The translations under genes were made by a program, and so were the position numbers. A stretch of 55,250 nt of DNA from Sedimentisphaerales bacterium. Its GTDB lineage: Bacteria; Planctomycetota; Phycisphaerae; Sedimentisphaerales; Anaerohalosphaeraceae. The notes below the pieces were generated by a model. That model searched no databases and was not told the origin of the DNA. It saw only the letters and a list, made by a program, of their open reading frames with translations. Location: NCBI GenBank assembly GCA_028282905.1, contig JANQGW010000170.1, positions 1 through 55,250 on the forward strand, given 5' to 3'. Positions 30,641 to 39,011 of the stretch are shown here, one piece after another (the stretch's first letter is position 1; each line of letters starts with the position of its first letter).

Positions 30641-31585
30641 TCAATCCAGGCCGTCGTTCCATTCCAGCGGTGCGATCCACCAGCCGCCTTTACCGTGGCC
30701 GCACATGGTCATATACCACTTGCCGTCCAGGTCGCGGACGATCTCCGGGGCGTGTGCCTTGTCCGGATCCCTGGGAAAACGCCGGACGTGGTCGGTGACC
30801 GGGTTCCAGCTGAACGGCGATCGGCTGCGAAAGACATCGACGCCGCCGTCATGATTGCCCCCGTGCCACGGCCGTGCCGACAGGAAAAGATAATAGTCCT
30901 TGCCGCGTTTAACCACAAACGGCGACTCGACGCCCGGGTCGTTGGGCAGGTTTTCATCGAACACGATGGTCATCTCGGACCAATTCACCAAATCCCGGCT
31001 GGTGCTGGCGCCGACCACCCAATAATCCTGGCCGCCCTGCCGCTTTTTGACCGCGGAATAGTACATGATCCACTGATCGCCGTCTCGCAGAATCATTGGG
31101 TCCTTGTTTTTGCCGTCGCTGCCGTCGGCGTTTTTCCGGGCCAGAACCGGGTTTTGCGGAGCATGCATCCAGCGGTTGGCCTGCAGGTCCGCCGACGTGG
31201 AAAGGACGATCTCACGCGGCGTGCCGATGGCCGTATAGAACATCCAGAACTTTCCGGCATGGCTGAGCACATACGGCGCCCAGATTTCCCGGCCGCGATA
31301 GACGAAATCCGCCTGCTTGGTCCAGCCGGGGGCGGTCAGCGAATCCGACGTCAGGTGCAGAAAGCTCTTTTGCGAGCCGTGGATGCCGAACATGTGCCAT
31401 TGGCGGTTGGCCGCGTCATAAACAACCGCGTGGTCATTGATGTAATTGGATGCATACAGCAGTTTATACTCGCCAAGCGTGATGATACCCTTTTTCGCCG
31501 GGGCATCGGGCCGGGCATTCGAGCAGCCGGCCAGAAGGCTCAGGATGAAAACCGCCGTAAGAACAATCGTATGCCTGATAATCAT
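30641..31585 (-). CDS. GH43/GH32-like five-bladed propeller lipoprotein
   Basis: About 314 residues from the ATG at 31585 (GAGG site upstream), with lipobox LLAGC. Family traits are repeated propeller strands with KDPMILRDGDQWIMYYSA (the Asp-Pro pair of a glycosidase blade), REIWAPYVLSHAGKFWMFYTA and GVESPFVVKRGKDYYLFLSARPW, where the Glu is a candidate catalytic acid. It probably binds or cleaves furanosides or similar sugars at the cell envelope. A proven substrate cannot be assigned, and the first Asp of the canonical triad is not certain in this sequence. Confidence 0.8.
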   Translation of the reverse strand: MIIRHTIVLTAVFILSLLAGCSNARPDAPAKKGIITLGEYKLLYASNYINDHAVVYDAANRQWHMFGIHGSQKSFLHLTSDSLTAPGWTKQADFVYRGREIWAPYVLSHAGKFWMFYTAIGTPREIVLSTSADLQANRWMHAPQNPVLARKNADGSDGKNKDPMILRDGDQWIMYYSAVKKRQGGQDYWVVGASTSRDLVNWSEMTIVFDENLPNDPGVESPFVVKRGKDYYLFLSARPWHGGNHDGGVDVFRSRSPFSWNPVTDHVRRFPRDPDKAHAPEIVRDLDGKWYMTMCGHGKGGWWIAPLEWNDGLD

Positions 31586-31789
31586 AACAACCTCATTTCC
31601 GTTAACTATTCTCAATGACAAACCGCTAACTGTGAACTGAATATTATAAGGATATATTCTCTTATGTAAAATGCTATCTGGTATCGAAAGATAACCCGCT
31701 TACACAGAGCAATACCACGGAAGACATGGAGGTTTTGACGGAATTGACATTTTCAGACCAAACAGCCCGAAGAAGCTGCCTGTCCCCCT

Positions 31790-32293
31790 TTATTTTGTAC
31801 TTGGATAAACTTGGTGGTACGTTTCCCCGCCCACACCAAGAGATTCATAAACAGTAACGTCCTGAATGTTCTTCTGTTTCAATTCATTAACAAGAGTTTC
31901 CACGTCTTTCGCTGTCAACTCCGAAAGCTCGTCATAGGTTCCGGCCTCAAGATGGCTTTCTAAATAGTTGCCGATGGTTAACACGCAAGGCCGCTGAAAG
32001 CTTGCAATCAACGCTTCTTCGCCTGTATACCCTTCAGCATCCAATTGGGGGCCGATGTTGACTAAATGCGAGTGCGTTAAATAGACGTTCCTTTCATGAG
32101 ACGGCTCCTTATATTTGAAGACAAAATAATATTGATAGCCTTCTTTATCATAAAACGAAGACGATGAACCCCACTCTTCATTTAACTCGTTCTCAAGTTC
32201 CTCAAGCGTTTTTTTTCTGCACCCAACCACCAGAATCGCCAAACACAAGGAAACGAACACAAAAACATTCTTTCTCTTGATTTCATTCCACAT
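31790..32293 (-). CDS. Hypothetical lipoprotein in AT-rich block
   Basis: A 167-residue lipoprotein with lipobox VVGC (near Cys25) and an acidic mature start (RKKTLEELENELNEE). The rest is a mixed alpha/beta domain with YQYYFVFKYKEPSHERNVYLTH and a C-terminal helix-strand unit (LSELTAKDVETLVNELKQ). I do not recognise it. It lies 31 bases after the OLD-family ATPase on the same strand and has similar AT-rich composition, so the three genes at 31790-34792 could be one transcript. Confidence 0.6.
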   Translation of the reverse strand: MWNEIKRKNVFVFVSLCLAILVVGCRKKTLEELENELNEEWGSSSSFYDKEGYQYYFVFKYKEPSHERNVYLTHSHLVNIGPQLDAEGYTGEEALIASFQRPCVLTIGNYLESHLEAGTYDELSELTAKDVETLVNELKQKNIQDVTVYESLGVGGETYHQVYPSTK

Positions 32294-32324
32294 TAGATAC
32301 TCTTTAATGCTTTTGCCTCAATAA

Positions 32325-34160
32325 TCAATTACCATTCCCATTTGGCAGTAATCTGGCCGCAATCTTTTCAATTTCTGTAAAAAGTTCCAATAATTCTTCG
32401 TGCTTATCAATATCTTCCCATTTCATATTACGAGCAATTTTGCGATTGTGTTTTTTCCATCCATTGTGAAATTGCTGACTCATACTTTTTGCAGAATCAT
32501 AGTCCCAACTGGAAAGTAAATTTGCAGGCAAACAATCTCGAATTGCTTCAGGGGTAAAAAAATCCTCAATTTGCCTATTACCTTTGCTGTAGTCAGTAAT
32601 TATACAAGGAACAGTATGTTCATCACACAAATCTTTTAACCTCTGCCGACTCGGATTAATAGCTTCGTCCGGCTTATTCAAATCTGCATCATTATCAACA
32701 AAAAAGATAATATTTGGATTAACTTTTTTAATTTTTAAAATATCAAATTCTCCACCACTTACTTCAGAAGCATTAAAAGATTGGACAATTAATTTAAGAT
32801 GACGAATCTTTTTATTGCAGTCAGGCCATTTTTGGATCCACTCCTCAATAACAGGTACTCCATACTTTCCTTCAACATACAAGACAATATCTGCTTGCGC
32901 TAAATGACCGGGCCTAGAACCAATTAAATCGCATATCTCTTGTAAATCGTCATTAGAAATTGTATAGCCAGTTGCATTTCTCCCATTGTAATTCTTAATA
33001 GCATGAACAGAAATAACATCACTTGGACGAATAAAAACTGGAGAATGAGTCGTCAAAAAAAGACGGTTGTTGCCAATATACTGCTGTATCAAATCAATCA
33101 AACTCTCTTGGGCTCCAGGATGCAAATGAACCTCAGGCTCTTCCCATAGCCAACATCCCCTATTATTATCTAAGAGCAATTTGGTTATAATTAAAAATTG
33201 CTCAACACCATCTCCAACATTATCTAAGTTAATAACTTCACCATCTTCCCACTCGCAGGCAAGTTCGAGCACATTGTTAGAAAGAATTCGACTGTGTAAT
33301 TCCCCTAGTTCGGGCCATATTGATTGGACCATCGTATTTATTTTCCGAAAGTTCCTTCTATTATTCATCGAATCACATGCAAGATTGCTTACTAAATTTT
33401 TCCCATCAACACTCAATGAAGATTCATTAACAACTGCTCCTGTTGGATCAGCATGGCGGATAGAGGGAACAATAACGGATGTCATAAAATATTTTTTTAC
33501 CTGCTCCCTTAGAAATGTCAAAACAGTGGATATTCTCTTTACATCAGATTTCTGCGGTCCAGCAAAATTATAAGAAAGTTCAGGGCCATCGTATTGATCT
33601 GATTTTAACAACTGACAGATACGATCTTTTGGAGGGTTATTTCTGAGTTCTGAAATAAGGGACTTTGTCTGGTAAAAGTAGCTGTCTTGAACTCGACCTC
33701 TATTGTTATTACCTCTCTTAGATAAACGTGCTAAACTACACCACTCATCTTTGAATGGCATTAAAATATTTCTTAACAATAAAATTGGGTCGTCAATTGA
33801 CGCCACAAATTTCATACAAAAACAATCGAATAATCCTGATTCAATCGCTGATTTAAATTCCGAAAGCCCAATTTTTTTCAGTACTTCTCCAATGACATCT
33901 CCTAGTTGGTCAATATAGATTTCAATAGATACCGAAGAATTTTCAGAAAGGCCTATTGAAAAATGCTCGTTTTTAACGGCATTATTAAGATTCATATTAC
34001 CATTTTGATCCCAACACTTTCCCACATACTCTAAAGCTTGTAAGACTGAAGTTTTTCCAGCATTATTCCGACCAATTAGCACATTTACAGGTTTTATTGG
34101 ACTTAGCTCAACCCGCTTAATTCCTTTGAAATTTTCAATGATTATTTTTTTTACTTCCAA
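32325..34160 (-). CDS. OLD-family ATPase with TOPRIM nuclease domain
   Basis: A 611-residue protein. Walker A is GRNNAGKTS (residues 30-38) after an SMC-like start (IIIENFKGIKRVEL). The Walker B/ABC segment is WLWEEPEVHLHPG (near 340), followed by the H-loop FLTTHSPVF. A TOPRIM domain follows, with VLYVEGKYG (Glu, near 427) and FFVDNDADL (DxD, near 488), giving the metal-binding residues of an OLD (overcoming lysogenisation defect) nuclease. Stand-alone class 1 OLD proteins include phage-exclusion nucleases. No UvrD-like GajB partner is present, so it is not a Gabija pair. It is AT-rich compared with the flanks and grouped with a DUF4282-like membrane protein and a lipoprotein. Confidence 0.88.
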   Translation of the reverse strand: MEVKKIIIENFKGIKRVELSPIKPVNVLIGRNNAGKTSVLQALEYVGKCWDQNGNMNLNNAVKNEHFSIGLSENSSVSIEIYIDQLGDVIGEVLKKIGLSEFKSAIESGLFDCFCMKFVASIDDPILLLRNILMPFKDEWCSLARLSKRGNNNRGRVQDSYFYQTKSLISELRNNPPKDRICQLLKSDQYDGPELSYNFAGPQKSDVKRISTVLTFLREQVKKYFMTSVIVPSIRHADPTGAVVNESSLSVDGKNLVSNLACDSMNNRRNFRKINTMVQSIWPELGELHSRILSNNVLELACEWEDGEVINLDNVGDGVEQFLIITKLLLDNNRGCWLWEEPEVHLHPGAQESLIDLIQQYIGNNRLFLTTHSPVFIRPSDVISVHAIKNYNGRNATGYTISNDDLQEICDLIGSRPGHLAQADIVLYVEGKYGVPVIEEWIQKWPDCNKKIRHLKLIVQSFNASEVSGGEFDILKIKKVNPNIIFFVDNDADLNKPDEAINPSRQRLKDLCDEHTVPCIITDYSKGNRQIEDFFTPEAIRDCLPANLLSSWDYDSAKSMSQQFHNGWKKHNRKIARNMKWEDIDKHEELLELFTEIEKIAARLLPNGNGN

Positions 34161-34180
34161 CTTTTTACTCCGATATTAAA

Positions 34181-34792
34181 CTAACTAACTTTTAGCATCT
34201 TATCTTCACTCTTTTCCATTTTTCCAGCGACAAATCGTAAATCCTGATACATCTTGAAAAAGAGAATTTGCCATTCACAAAATACTCGAATTAATAACAA
34301 TGTAATCCAATTAAACAACCACTCATGTTCAAAGATAGTAAATACTGAAGGTGGCCTCCCAAATGCTGCCTGTGGAGCTTTTGATGAACTAAACCCGGAA
34401 GACATAAAATCATAAACCGGGTACATCAGGGTAAACAAAAACGCAAAGATAAAGAAAATAATGATCAAATACGGATAGACCATTTTACGAAACAGAAAGA
34501 AATCAATAATCCATTCTACCCATCGCTCATTTTTATTTTTCTTTTCCCGTTTTTTATGTAATTTAATTTTTCGTTCATAATCCTCAGCCGTCAATTGCTT
34601 CGCGTCTTTAGTCTGTCCCTCTCGAACTATATTTATATCGACGGCAGACTTGGCGTTTTTTTGTTTTGGCTTTGGCGGCGAATAAGCATGGATAACAATT
34701 TTCTGTTTACAAACGGAGCAAGTCGCTCTTTTCCCAGCATAACTATCCGATACTTCATAGCATGACTTACAATGAGGACATTGCGTTTTCAT
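34181..34792 (-). CDS. Zinc-finger plus DUF4282-like membrane protein
   Basis: A 203-residue protein. The N-terminus is a small zinc finger of the MJ0042 type (Cys5-x2-Cys8 and Cys25-x2-Cys28) with a short basic linker. After a charged helix come two transmembrane helices (about 105-130 and 150-180) in the arrangement of DUF4282 (FFLFRKMVYPYLIIIFF and LLIRVFCEWQILFFKMYQDL), then a polar tail. The zinc finger lies in the cytoplasm. The function of this family is unknown. It is 20 bases upstream of the OLD-family gene and shares its composition. Confidence 0.72.
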   Translation of the reverse strand: MKTQCPHCKSCYEVSDSYAGKRATCSVCKQKIVIHAYSPPKPKQKNAKSAVDINIVREGQTKDAKQLTAEDYERKIKLHKKREKKNKNERWVEWIIDFFLFRKMVYPYLIIIFFIFAFLFTLMYPVYDFMSSGFSSSKAPQAAFGRPPSVFTIFEHEWLFNWITLLLIRVFCEWQILFFKMYQDLRFVAGKMEKSEDKMLKVS

Positions 34793-35229
34793 AATTTCCT
34801 TCCTTCACTGAATCCCAAAAATCCGTGAAATCTGTGGATAAAAAAGCGCATCACCCAAGAGATAAATTTACTCGAAATGATATTCCCTTCCAGTGACATC
34901 CATTCTAATGACCTATCGTTAAATTCAAGAACTCAAGAATTCCTGACAACTCACACTCAAAAAAAGCCGCGGCATCGCCGCCGCCTGAAATAATCACTAA
35001 TCAATAATCATTTCACCGCTCCCTCAACCTCCGCGGCCCTCTAAACCGCGAACGACAGGTGCCCCAATTATACCCACAAAACCAGACAAATAGAAGTCAA
35101 AATCCAAAATCCCGTATAAACCACGAAAAAACAACATCCTGAGCCCTTATATACCTACATACTTACATACCTGTATACTTGTACCATCCCTACATACCTA
35201 CATACCTGTATTCCTACATTCCTGAAACA

Positions 35230-35418
35230 GAAATCGCCCCGGCGTCAGCCGATCTGATCGGAATCGTCCGATGGAGAACACCGAAAAACAATGTGGGCCT
35301 CGCCGAAATCTCCTGACGACAGTCAGCAGATCAAGACGGGGCGGACAGCACATAAGCGCAGCTTAGAGCATGACCGGCCTGGCTTGAGCTAATAGCGGGC
35401 AAAGCCCGCGGCGATTTC
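35230..35418. ncRNA. Candidate structured RNA segment, strand unknown
   Basis: A GC-rich 189-bp island inside AT-rich DNA. Its ends pair (GAAATCGCC at 35230-35238 with GGCGATTTC at 35410-35418). Inside are several perfect short hairpins: CGGC/GCCG around GTCA, ATCGGA/TCCGAT around ATCG, CTGAC/GTCAG around GACA, and GCGGGC/GCCCGC around AAA. It matches no RNA family I can name. It may instead be a compound repeat. Confidence 0.3.
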
Positions 35419-36041
35419 CCCCCTGTGCCCCCAAAAATCCACATAATCCCGTAAATCCTGTCTAAATAAACCTTCGTGCCCTTGCGTGCCTACATACTTA
35501 CATACCTGTATACATGTATTCCTACATTCTTGAAAAAAACCGCCGCAATAAAACCCCCAACCTGCTATAATACCCTAAACTGAATATTATCAAATCGTCC
35601 ATCGTCATTCGACAATCGTCAATCCAGAAGGAGAGCAAAAAAATGACCACCCGTCACCCTGAGCGCAGCCGAAGGGCCTATTTAAACAGCCATCCGGAGG
35701 AAATCATCATTCTTGAGTCCATGTGTTCCTGTATTCCTACATTCCTGCATACTTGTATACCTGTATACTTACATACTTGCCATTCTACATTCTTAAACTC
35801 AATCCGCACAATCCGTGTAATCTGTGGACTAACAAAGGACAGCTTTGGTTCAGCTATGGACAAAAATGGCACTGTTTTGGACAACTTTGGCACCATTCCG
35901 GACGACTTTCGCCACACAAAAAACAGCAAGAACCGCATTTTCAGCACCAAAAACCCAGAAACCCCAAAAAAGCAAAAAAACTCCCCTTCCATCTTCTCAA
36001 GTCTCAAGTCTCAAGCCTCAAGCCTTTTCTTCCCAAATTCC

Positions 36042-36070
36042 TTGAGATGTGGCCGATTCTATGCTATAAA
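36042..36070 (+). promoter_or_regulatory. Probable glyA promoter with overlapping inverted repeat
   Basis: TTGAGA (36042-36047), 17 bases, TATAAA (36065-36070). The -10 lies within an imperfect inverted repeat, TTCTAT-gct-ATAAAA / TTTTATAGAA (36057-36084), which could be an operator. Confidence 0.5.
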
Positions 36071-36112
36071 ACCGTTTTATAGAATGTTGACCCATTAAAG
36101 GAGACAGATCTT

Positions 36113-37369
36113 ATGTTATCGTCGATAAAGCAGACTGATCCGGTCGTTTATGACCTGATTTGCCAGGAACAGGCCCGTCAAAACAACTCCATCCGCATGA
36201 TCCCATCGGAAAACTGCGTTTCCAAGGCCGTGATGCAGGCGACGGGCAGCTGTTTGACCAATAAATACTCCGAAGGCTACCCCGGCAAGCGTTATTACGA
36301 GGGCCAGCAGATCACCGACCAGGTCGAAAACCTCGCTCGCGAGCGTGCCAAGGCCCTTTTCGGCGCCGAAGCCGCCTGTGTACAGCCCCATTCAGGCTCG
36401 CCGGCCAACCTGGCGACGTATTGTGCACTGGCCGAACCCGGCGATACGATCATGGGCCTGGCCCTTCCGCACGGCGGGCACCTGACCCACGGCTGGAAAG
36501 TCAGCTATACCGGCAAATTCTTCAAATCCGTCCAGTACGAGCTGAACCCGGAAACGGGCCGGCTGGATTATGACCATATCCTAGAGATGGCCAAGGAACA
36601 CAAGCCGAAAATCCTGATTTCCGGTTCGAGTGCGTATCCGCGGGAGATTGATTTCTCGAAATTCGACGAGATCGCCAAAGCCGTCGGCGCCTATCACGTC
36701 AGCGATATGGCCCACATCGCCGGCCTCGTCGCGGGCAAGGCCCACATGAGCCCGGTTCCCTATGCCGACGCCGTGACGACGACCACGCATAAAACCCTCC
36801 GCGGCCCCCGCGGCGGCATGGTTTTGGCCAAGGAAGAGCACATCGCGGCAATCAACAAGGCCGTTTTCCCCGGTTTCCAGGGCGGCCCGCACATGCATAC
36901 GATCTCGGCACTGGCGATTGCCCTTCACGAAGCGATGGCCCCGGACTTTGCAACCTACGCGGCTCAGATCGTCGCCAACGCCAAGCGATTAGCGGAAAAA
37001 CTGCTGGAATACGGCTTCGACCTCGTCTCCGGCGGAACCGATAACCACTTGATTTTGATGGACTTGCGAAATAAGGGCATCACCGGCAAACCGCTGGCAA
37101 AAGCCCTGGACAGAGCACACATCGTCACCAACTACAACTCGGTACCGGGTGACACCGCCGGCCCGTTCAACCCGAGCGGCCTGCGGATGGGAACGCCCGC
37201 GATCACGACCCGCGGCATGAAAGAGGACCAGATGGACCTGATCGCCGGCTGGATCAACACTATCTGCGACAACCTCGAAAACGAGGACGTCATCGCCAAG
37301 TGCGGCAGCGAAGTGCTGGAACTCTGCAGCCAGTTCCCCCTGCCCGACACCTTCGTCCAACCTCAGTAG
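36113..37369 (+). CDS. glyA: Serine hydroxymethyltransferase
   Basis: A PLP enzyme that interconverts serine and glycine while loading one-carbon units onto tetrahydrofolate. At 418 residues it has the exact family length. The PLP-binding Lys is Lys227 in TTTTHKTLRGPRGG; other hallmarks are YYEGQQ near the N-terminus, HGGHLTHG, SAYPREID and SDMAHIAGL. A clear AAAGGAG site precedes the ATG. Upstream is the repeat-rich gene-free region, so it is transcribed from its own promoter. It is the last gene with the C-rich + strand composition that characterises the left part of the window. Confidence 0.97.
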   Translation: MLSSIKQTDPVVYDLICQEQARQNNSIRMIPSENCVSKAVMQATGSCLTNKYSEGYPGKRYYEGQQITDQVENLARERAKALFGAEAACVQPHSGSPANLATYCALAEPGDTIMGLALPHGGHLTHGWKVSYTGKFFKSVQYELNPETGRLDYDHILEMAKEHKPKILISGSSAYPREIDFSKFDEIAKAVGAYHVSDMAHIAGLVAGKAHMSPVPYADAVTTTTHKTLRGPRGGMVLAKEEHIAAINKAVFPGFQGGPHMHTISALAIALHEAMAPDFATYAAQIVANAKRLAEKLLEYGFDLVSGGTDNHLILMDLRNKGITGKPLAKALDRAHIVTNYNSVPGDTAGPFNPSGLRMGTPAITTRGMKEDQMDLIAGWINTICDNLENEDVIAKCGSEVLELCSQFPLPDTFVQPQ

Positions 37370-37370
37370 A

Positions 37371-37402
37371 TCATTCAATCCGACTTACGTCGGCTTGAAT
37401 GA
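37371..37402. repeat. Inverted repeat after glyA
   Basis: TCATTCAA-tCCGAC and GTCGG-cTTGAATGA form a near-perfect stem around TTAC directly after the glyA stop. It lacks a T-run, so it probably protects the 3' end rather than terminating on its own. Confidence 0.55.
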
Positions 37403-37434
37403 TAAATATCAAGCTCCAACATCTAAATTCCAAT

Positions 37435-37462
37435 AGGCGAGTCCGAGCGGCTCGCCTTTTTT
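37435..37462 (+). terminator. Rho-independent terminator downstream of glyA
   Basis: AGGCGAG (37435-37441) and CTCGCCT (37451-37457) form a perfect stem with a 9-base loop and a T-run behind it. It marks the border of the composition change described in the findings. Confidence 0.8.
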
Positions 37463-37500
37463 CGTTTCGCCTGCCGCGATACCTTATTATATGGTTTGGC

Positions 37501-37528
37501 TGGACAAGATTATTGCTTCGGGTATAAT
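37501..37528 (+). promoter_or_regulatory. Probable promoter of Gfo/Idh/MocA gene
   Basis: TGGACA (37501-37506), 16 bases, then consensus TATAAT (37523-37528). The leader to the chosen ATG is about 120 bases. Confidence 0.6.
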
Positions 37529-37653
37529 ACGCTGTGGGTGAGACGTTTTGCGTGGCTGGCTGTTGGGACTTTGGATTTGGGCATTGCCGCGTGGAGAGTG
37601 TGTTTATCGAGTGTAACGAGACAGCAGGGGCAACTTTTGAACAGGACATTAGA

Positions 37654-38715
37654 ATGGATTCGACACATGAGCATACGCTGAAGATTGCGGCGATCGGGCT
37701 GGGTGAGGCGACCGAGGCCTGGCTGGAGATTGCCTGGGACAGCCCGCATTATACGATTGTCGCGGTGGGCGATGAGCGGGCGGAGCTGACCGAGACGTTT
37801 GCACGCAAGTATGAGTGCCAGGGGTTTACCGATTACCGGCAGCTGATCCTCCAGACGGGGGCGGAGTTTGTGCTGTTTGGGGGGGCAATTCATCTGTGTG
37901 CGGAGTTTATCCGACTGGCGATCCAGGAAAAGCGGCATGTGCTGAAGACGTGGCCGCCGGCGCTGGATTTTGAGCAGCTGGCGGAGTTTCACCGGATGGC
38001 GCAGAAGCATGAGGTGCTGTTTTTGGTGACGCAGCATGGGCGGTTTGGGCTGCCGTTTGAGCATATTCGCGATTACATCGCGAAGCCGGAGCCGGAGCAG
38101 TCGTGGCATTTGATTTCGGCGGTGTGTCATACGCCGATGGGGGATATTGAGCCGAACCGTCGGTGGCTGAATGATCCGAGTACGGCCGGCGGCGGTGTTG
38201 TGCTGCAGAACTGCTATGATTTGATTGACGAGCTGGTGCTGTGTTTTGGGTTGCCGCAGCGAGTGTATGCACTGACGGTTAACCAGGCGCCGGACCGGAG
38301 TCAACGGCTGAGTTTGACAGAGGATACGGCGATTATCACGATGCAGTTTAGTGATAACCTGATTGCGCAGTTGTGCGCGAGCCGGACGCTGGGGCCTTCG
38401 CGGCGGCATCTGCGGGTTCACGGTCAATTGCAGCATTTGACGGCAACGGAGGATGAGGTCGTCATTTATGATAATTCCGGCGAGTTGCTGGAGAAAAAGC
38501 ATTATCCCGATGACGATGTGCCGGCGCGGCGACGGATGCTGGATAATCTGGCGTTGAGTCTGCTGGATACGGAAAATCACGTTTTTTACCCGGAATACGG
38601 CTGCGATCTGCGGACGTTTGCGGTGATTGAAGCGGCGTATCTTTCGAATCGGACGGGGATGCCGGAAGAACCCGGGCGGATTTTGTCTTTGGCGGGATTT
38701 GATGTGAATAGCTAA
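37654..38715 (+). CDS. Gfo/Idh/MocA-family oxidoreductase
   Basis: About 353 residues from the ATG at 37654 (AGGA 7 bases before). The N-terminal Rossmann fold starts LKIAAIGLGEATEAWLEI, followed by YTIVAVGDERAELTETFARKY, as in NAD(P)-dependent sugar oxidoreductases. A C-terminal beta-sheet domain with GGGVVLQNCYDLIDELVLCFG (the usual GGG-x2-D/N-x2-H-region equivalent) completes the fold; the usual EKP motif is replaced by KTWPPALDF, so catalysis may be altered or lost. The longer frame upstream has no family similarity and overlaps the promoter. Its strongly G/T-rich sense strand differs sharply from glyA. Substrate unknown. Confidence 0.8.
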   Translation: MDSTHEHTLKIAAIGLGEATEAWLEIAWDSPHYTIVAVGDERAELTETFARKYECQGFTDYRQLILQTGAEFVLFGGAIHLCAEFIRLAIQEKRHVLKTWPPALDFEQLAEFHRMAQKHEVLFLVTQHGRFGLPFEHIRDYIAKPEPEQSWHLISAVCHTPMGDIEPNRRWLNDPSTAGGGVVLQNCYDLIDELVLCFGLPQRVYALTVNQAPDRSQRLSLTEDTAIITMQFSDNLIAQLCASRTLGPSRRHLRVHGQLQHLTATEDEVVIYDNSGELLEKKHYPDDDVPARRRMLDNLALSLLDTENHVFYPEYGCDLRTFAVIEAAYLSNRTGMPEEPGRILSLAGFDVNS

Positions 38716-38755
38716 GGCAATTTTGAATTGTGAATTATTCATTATGAATTTGTGT

Positions 38756-38816
38756 ATCGCCTTTGGCGATGGCTGTTTAAATAGATTCCTCGCCCCGGAT
38801 CGGTGTCCGGGGTGAC
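38756..38816. repeat. Dispersed two-hairpin repeat, copy 1 (diverged)
   Basis: Begins ATCGCC-TTT-GGCGAT, then TGTTTAAATAGATTCCTC, but the second hairpin is CCCCGGATCGGTGTCCGGGG. A member of the family described at 39351. Confidence 0.75.
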
Positions 38817-38887
38817 AATAGTACGCTCGGAATGACAGTGTGGGTGTCGGGAATGACGATATTGGGCATAATGGCGGCTTCTGTCTT

Positions 38888-38911
38888 GCGGGCGAGACGC
38901 CCGCGTTCCCA
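38888..38911. repeat. Short hairpin repeat, copy 1
   Basis: A perfect stem GCGGGCG-AGA-CGCCCGC followed by GTTCCCA. The same sequence occurs at 50150-50172. Confidence 0.75.
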
Positions 38912-38958
38912 TGTTGATACGAGAAACGATGATGGGGTGGTTATTTCTGAGATTTTGC

Positions 38959-38987
38959 TTGAAAGAGCAGTTTTTTTGTACTATAAA
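38959..38987 (+). promoter_or_regulatory. Probable promoter of rnf gene cluster
   Basis: TTGAAA (38959-38964), exactly 17 bases, TATAAA (38982-38987); 24 bases before the ATG of the RseC-like gene that leads the cluster. Confidence 0.6.
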
Positions 38988-39011
38988 CGCAGTTTTAATG
39001 ACCCAAAAGGT

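Larger units (their letters stand above)
34793..36112. other. 1.3-kb gene-free repeat-rich stretch
   Basis: No protein gene is supported. It holds three arrays of a degenerate octamer (CYTACATA: 35154-35224, 35489-35532, 35727-35793), heptamer arrays (TCGTCAA: 35595-35622; CTCAAGT: 35996-36023), a reversed copy of the dispersed two-hairpin repeat (35653-35693), phrases like AATCCGTGTAATCTGTGG, and a GC-rich structured segment at 35230-35418. Confidence 0.7.

Noticed and set aside
32325..34160. Gabija defence system
   Set aside because: The GajA-like protein has no UvrD/GajB helicase next to it.
35270..35345. Cobalamin or glycine riboswitch before glyA
   Set aside because: Only a loose resemblance to the B12 box (AGTCAGCAGATC) and a GGAGA/TCTCC pair; the conserved cores are missing and the segment lies 700 bases from glyA.
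35154..35793. CRISPR array
   Set aside because: The units are 7-8 bp and directly adjacent, with no spacers of regular length and no cas genes.
35643..36098. Open frame of 151 codons on the + strand before glyA
   Set aside because: It runs through the reversed two-hairpin repeat, the octamer array and heptamers; its composition is that of repeats (HPERSRR-type peptide) and there is no ribosome site.
37371..37540. Replication origin at the composition switch
   Set aside because: No DnaA-box cluster and no dnaA, dnaN, rpmH or gidA nearby; kept only as one explanation of the skew reversal.
37510..38742. 410-codon minus-strand open frame
   Set aside because: Antisense of the Gfo/Idh/MocA gene; its predicted protein is Arg/Gln/Pro-rich without any fold pattern.
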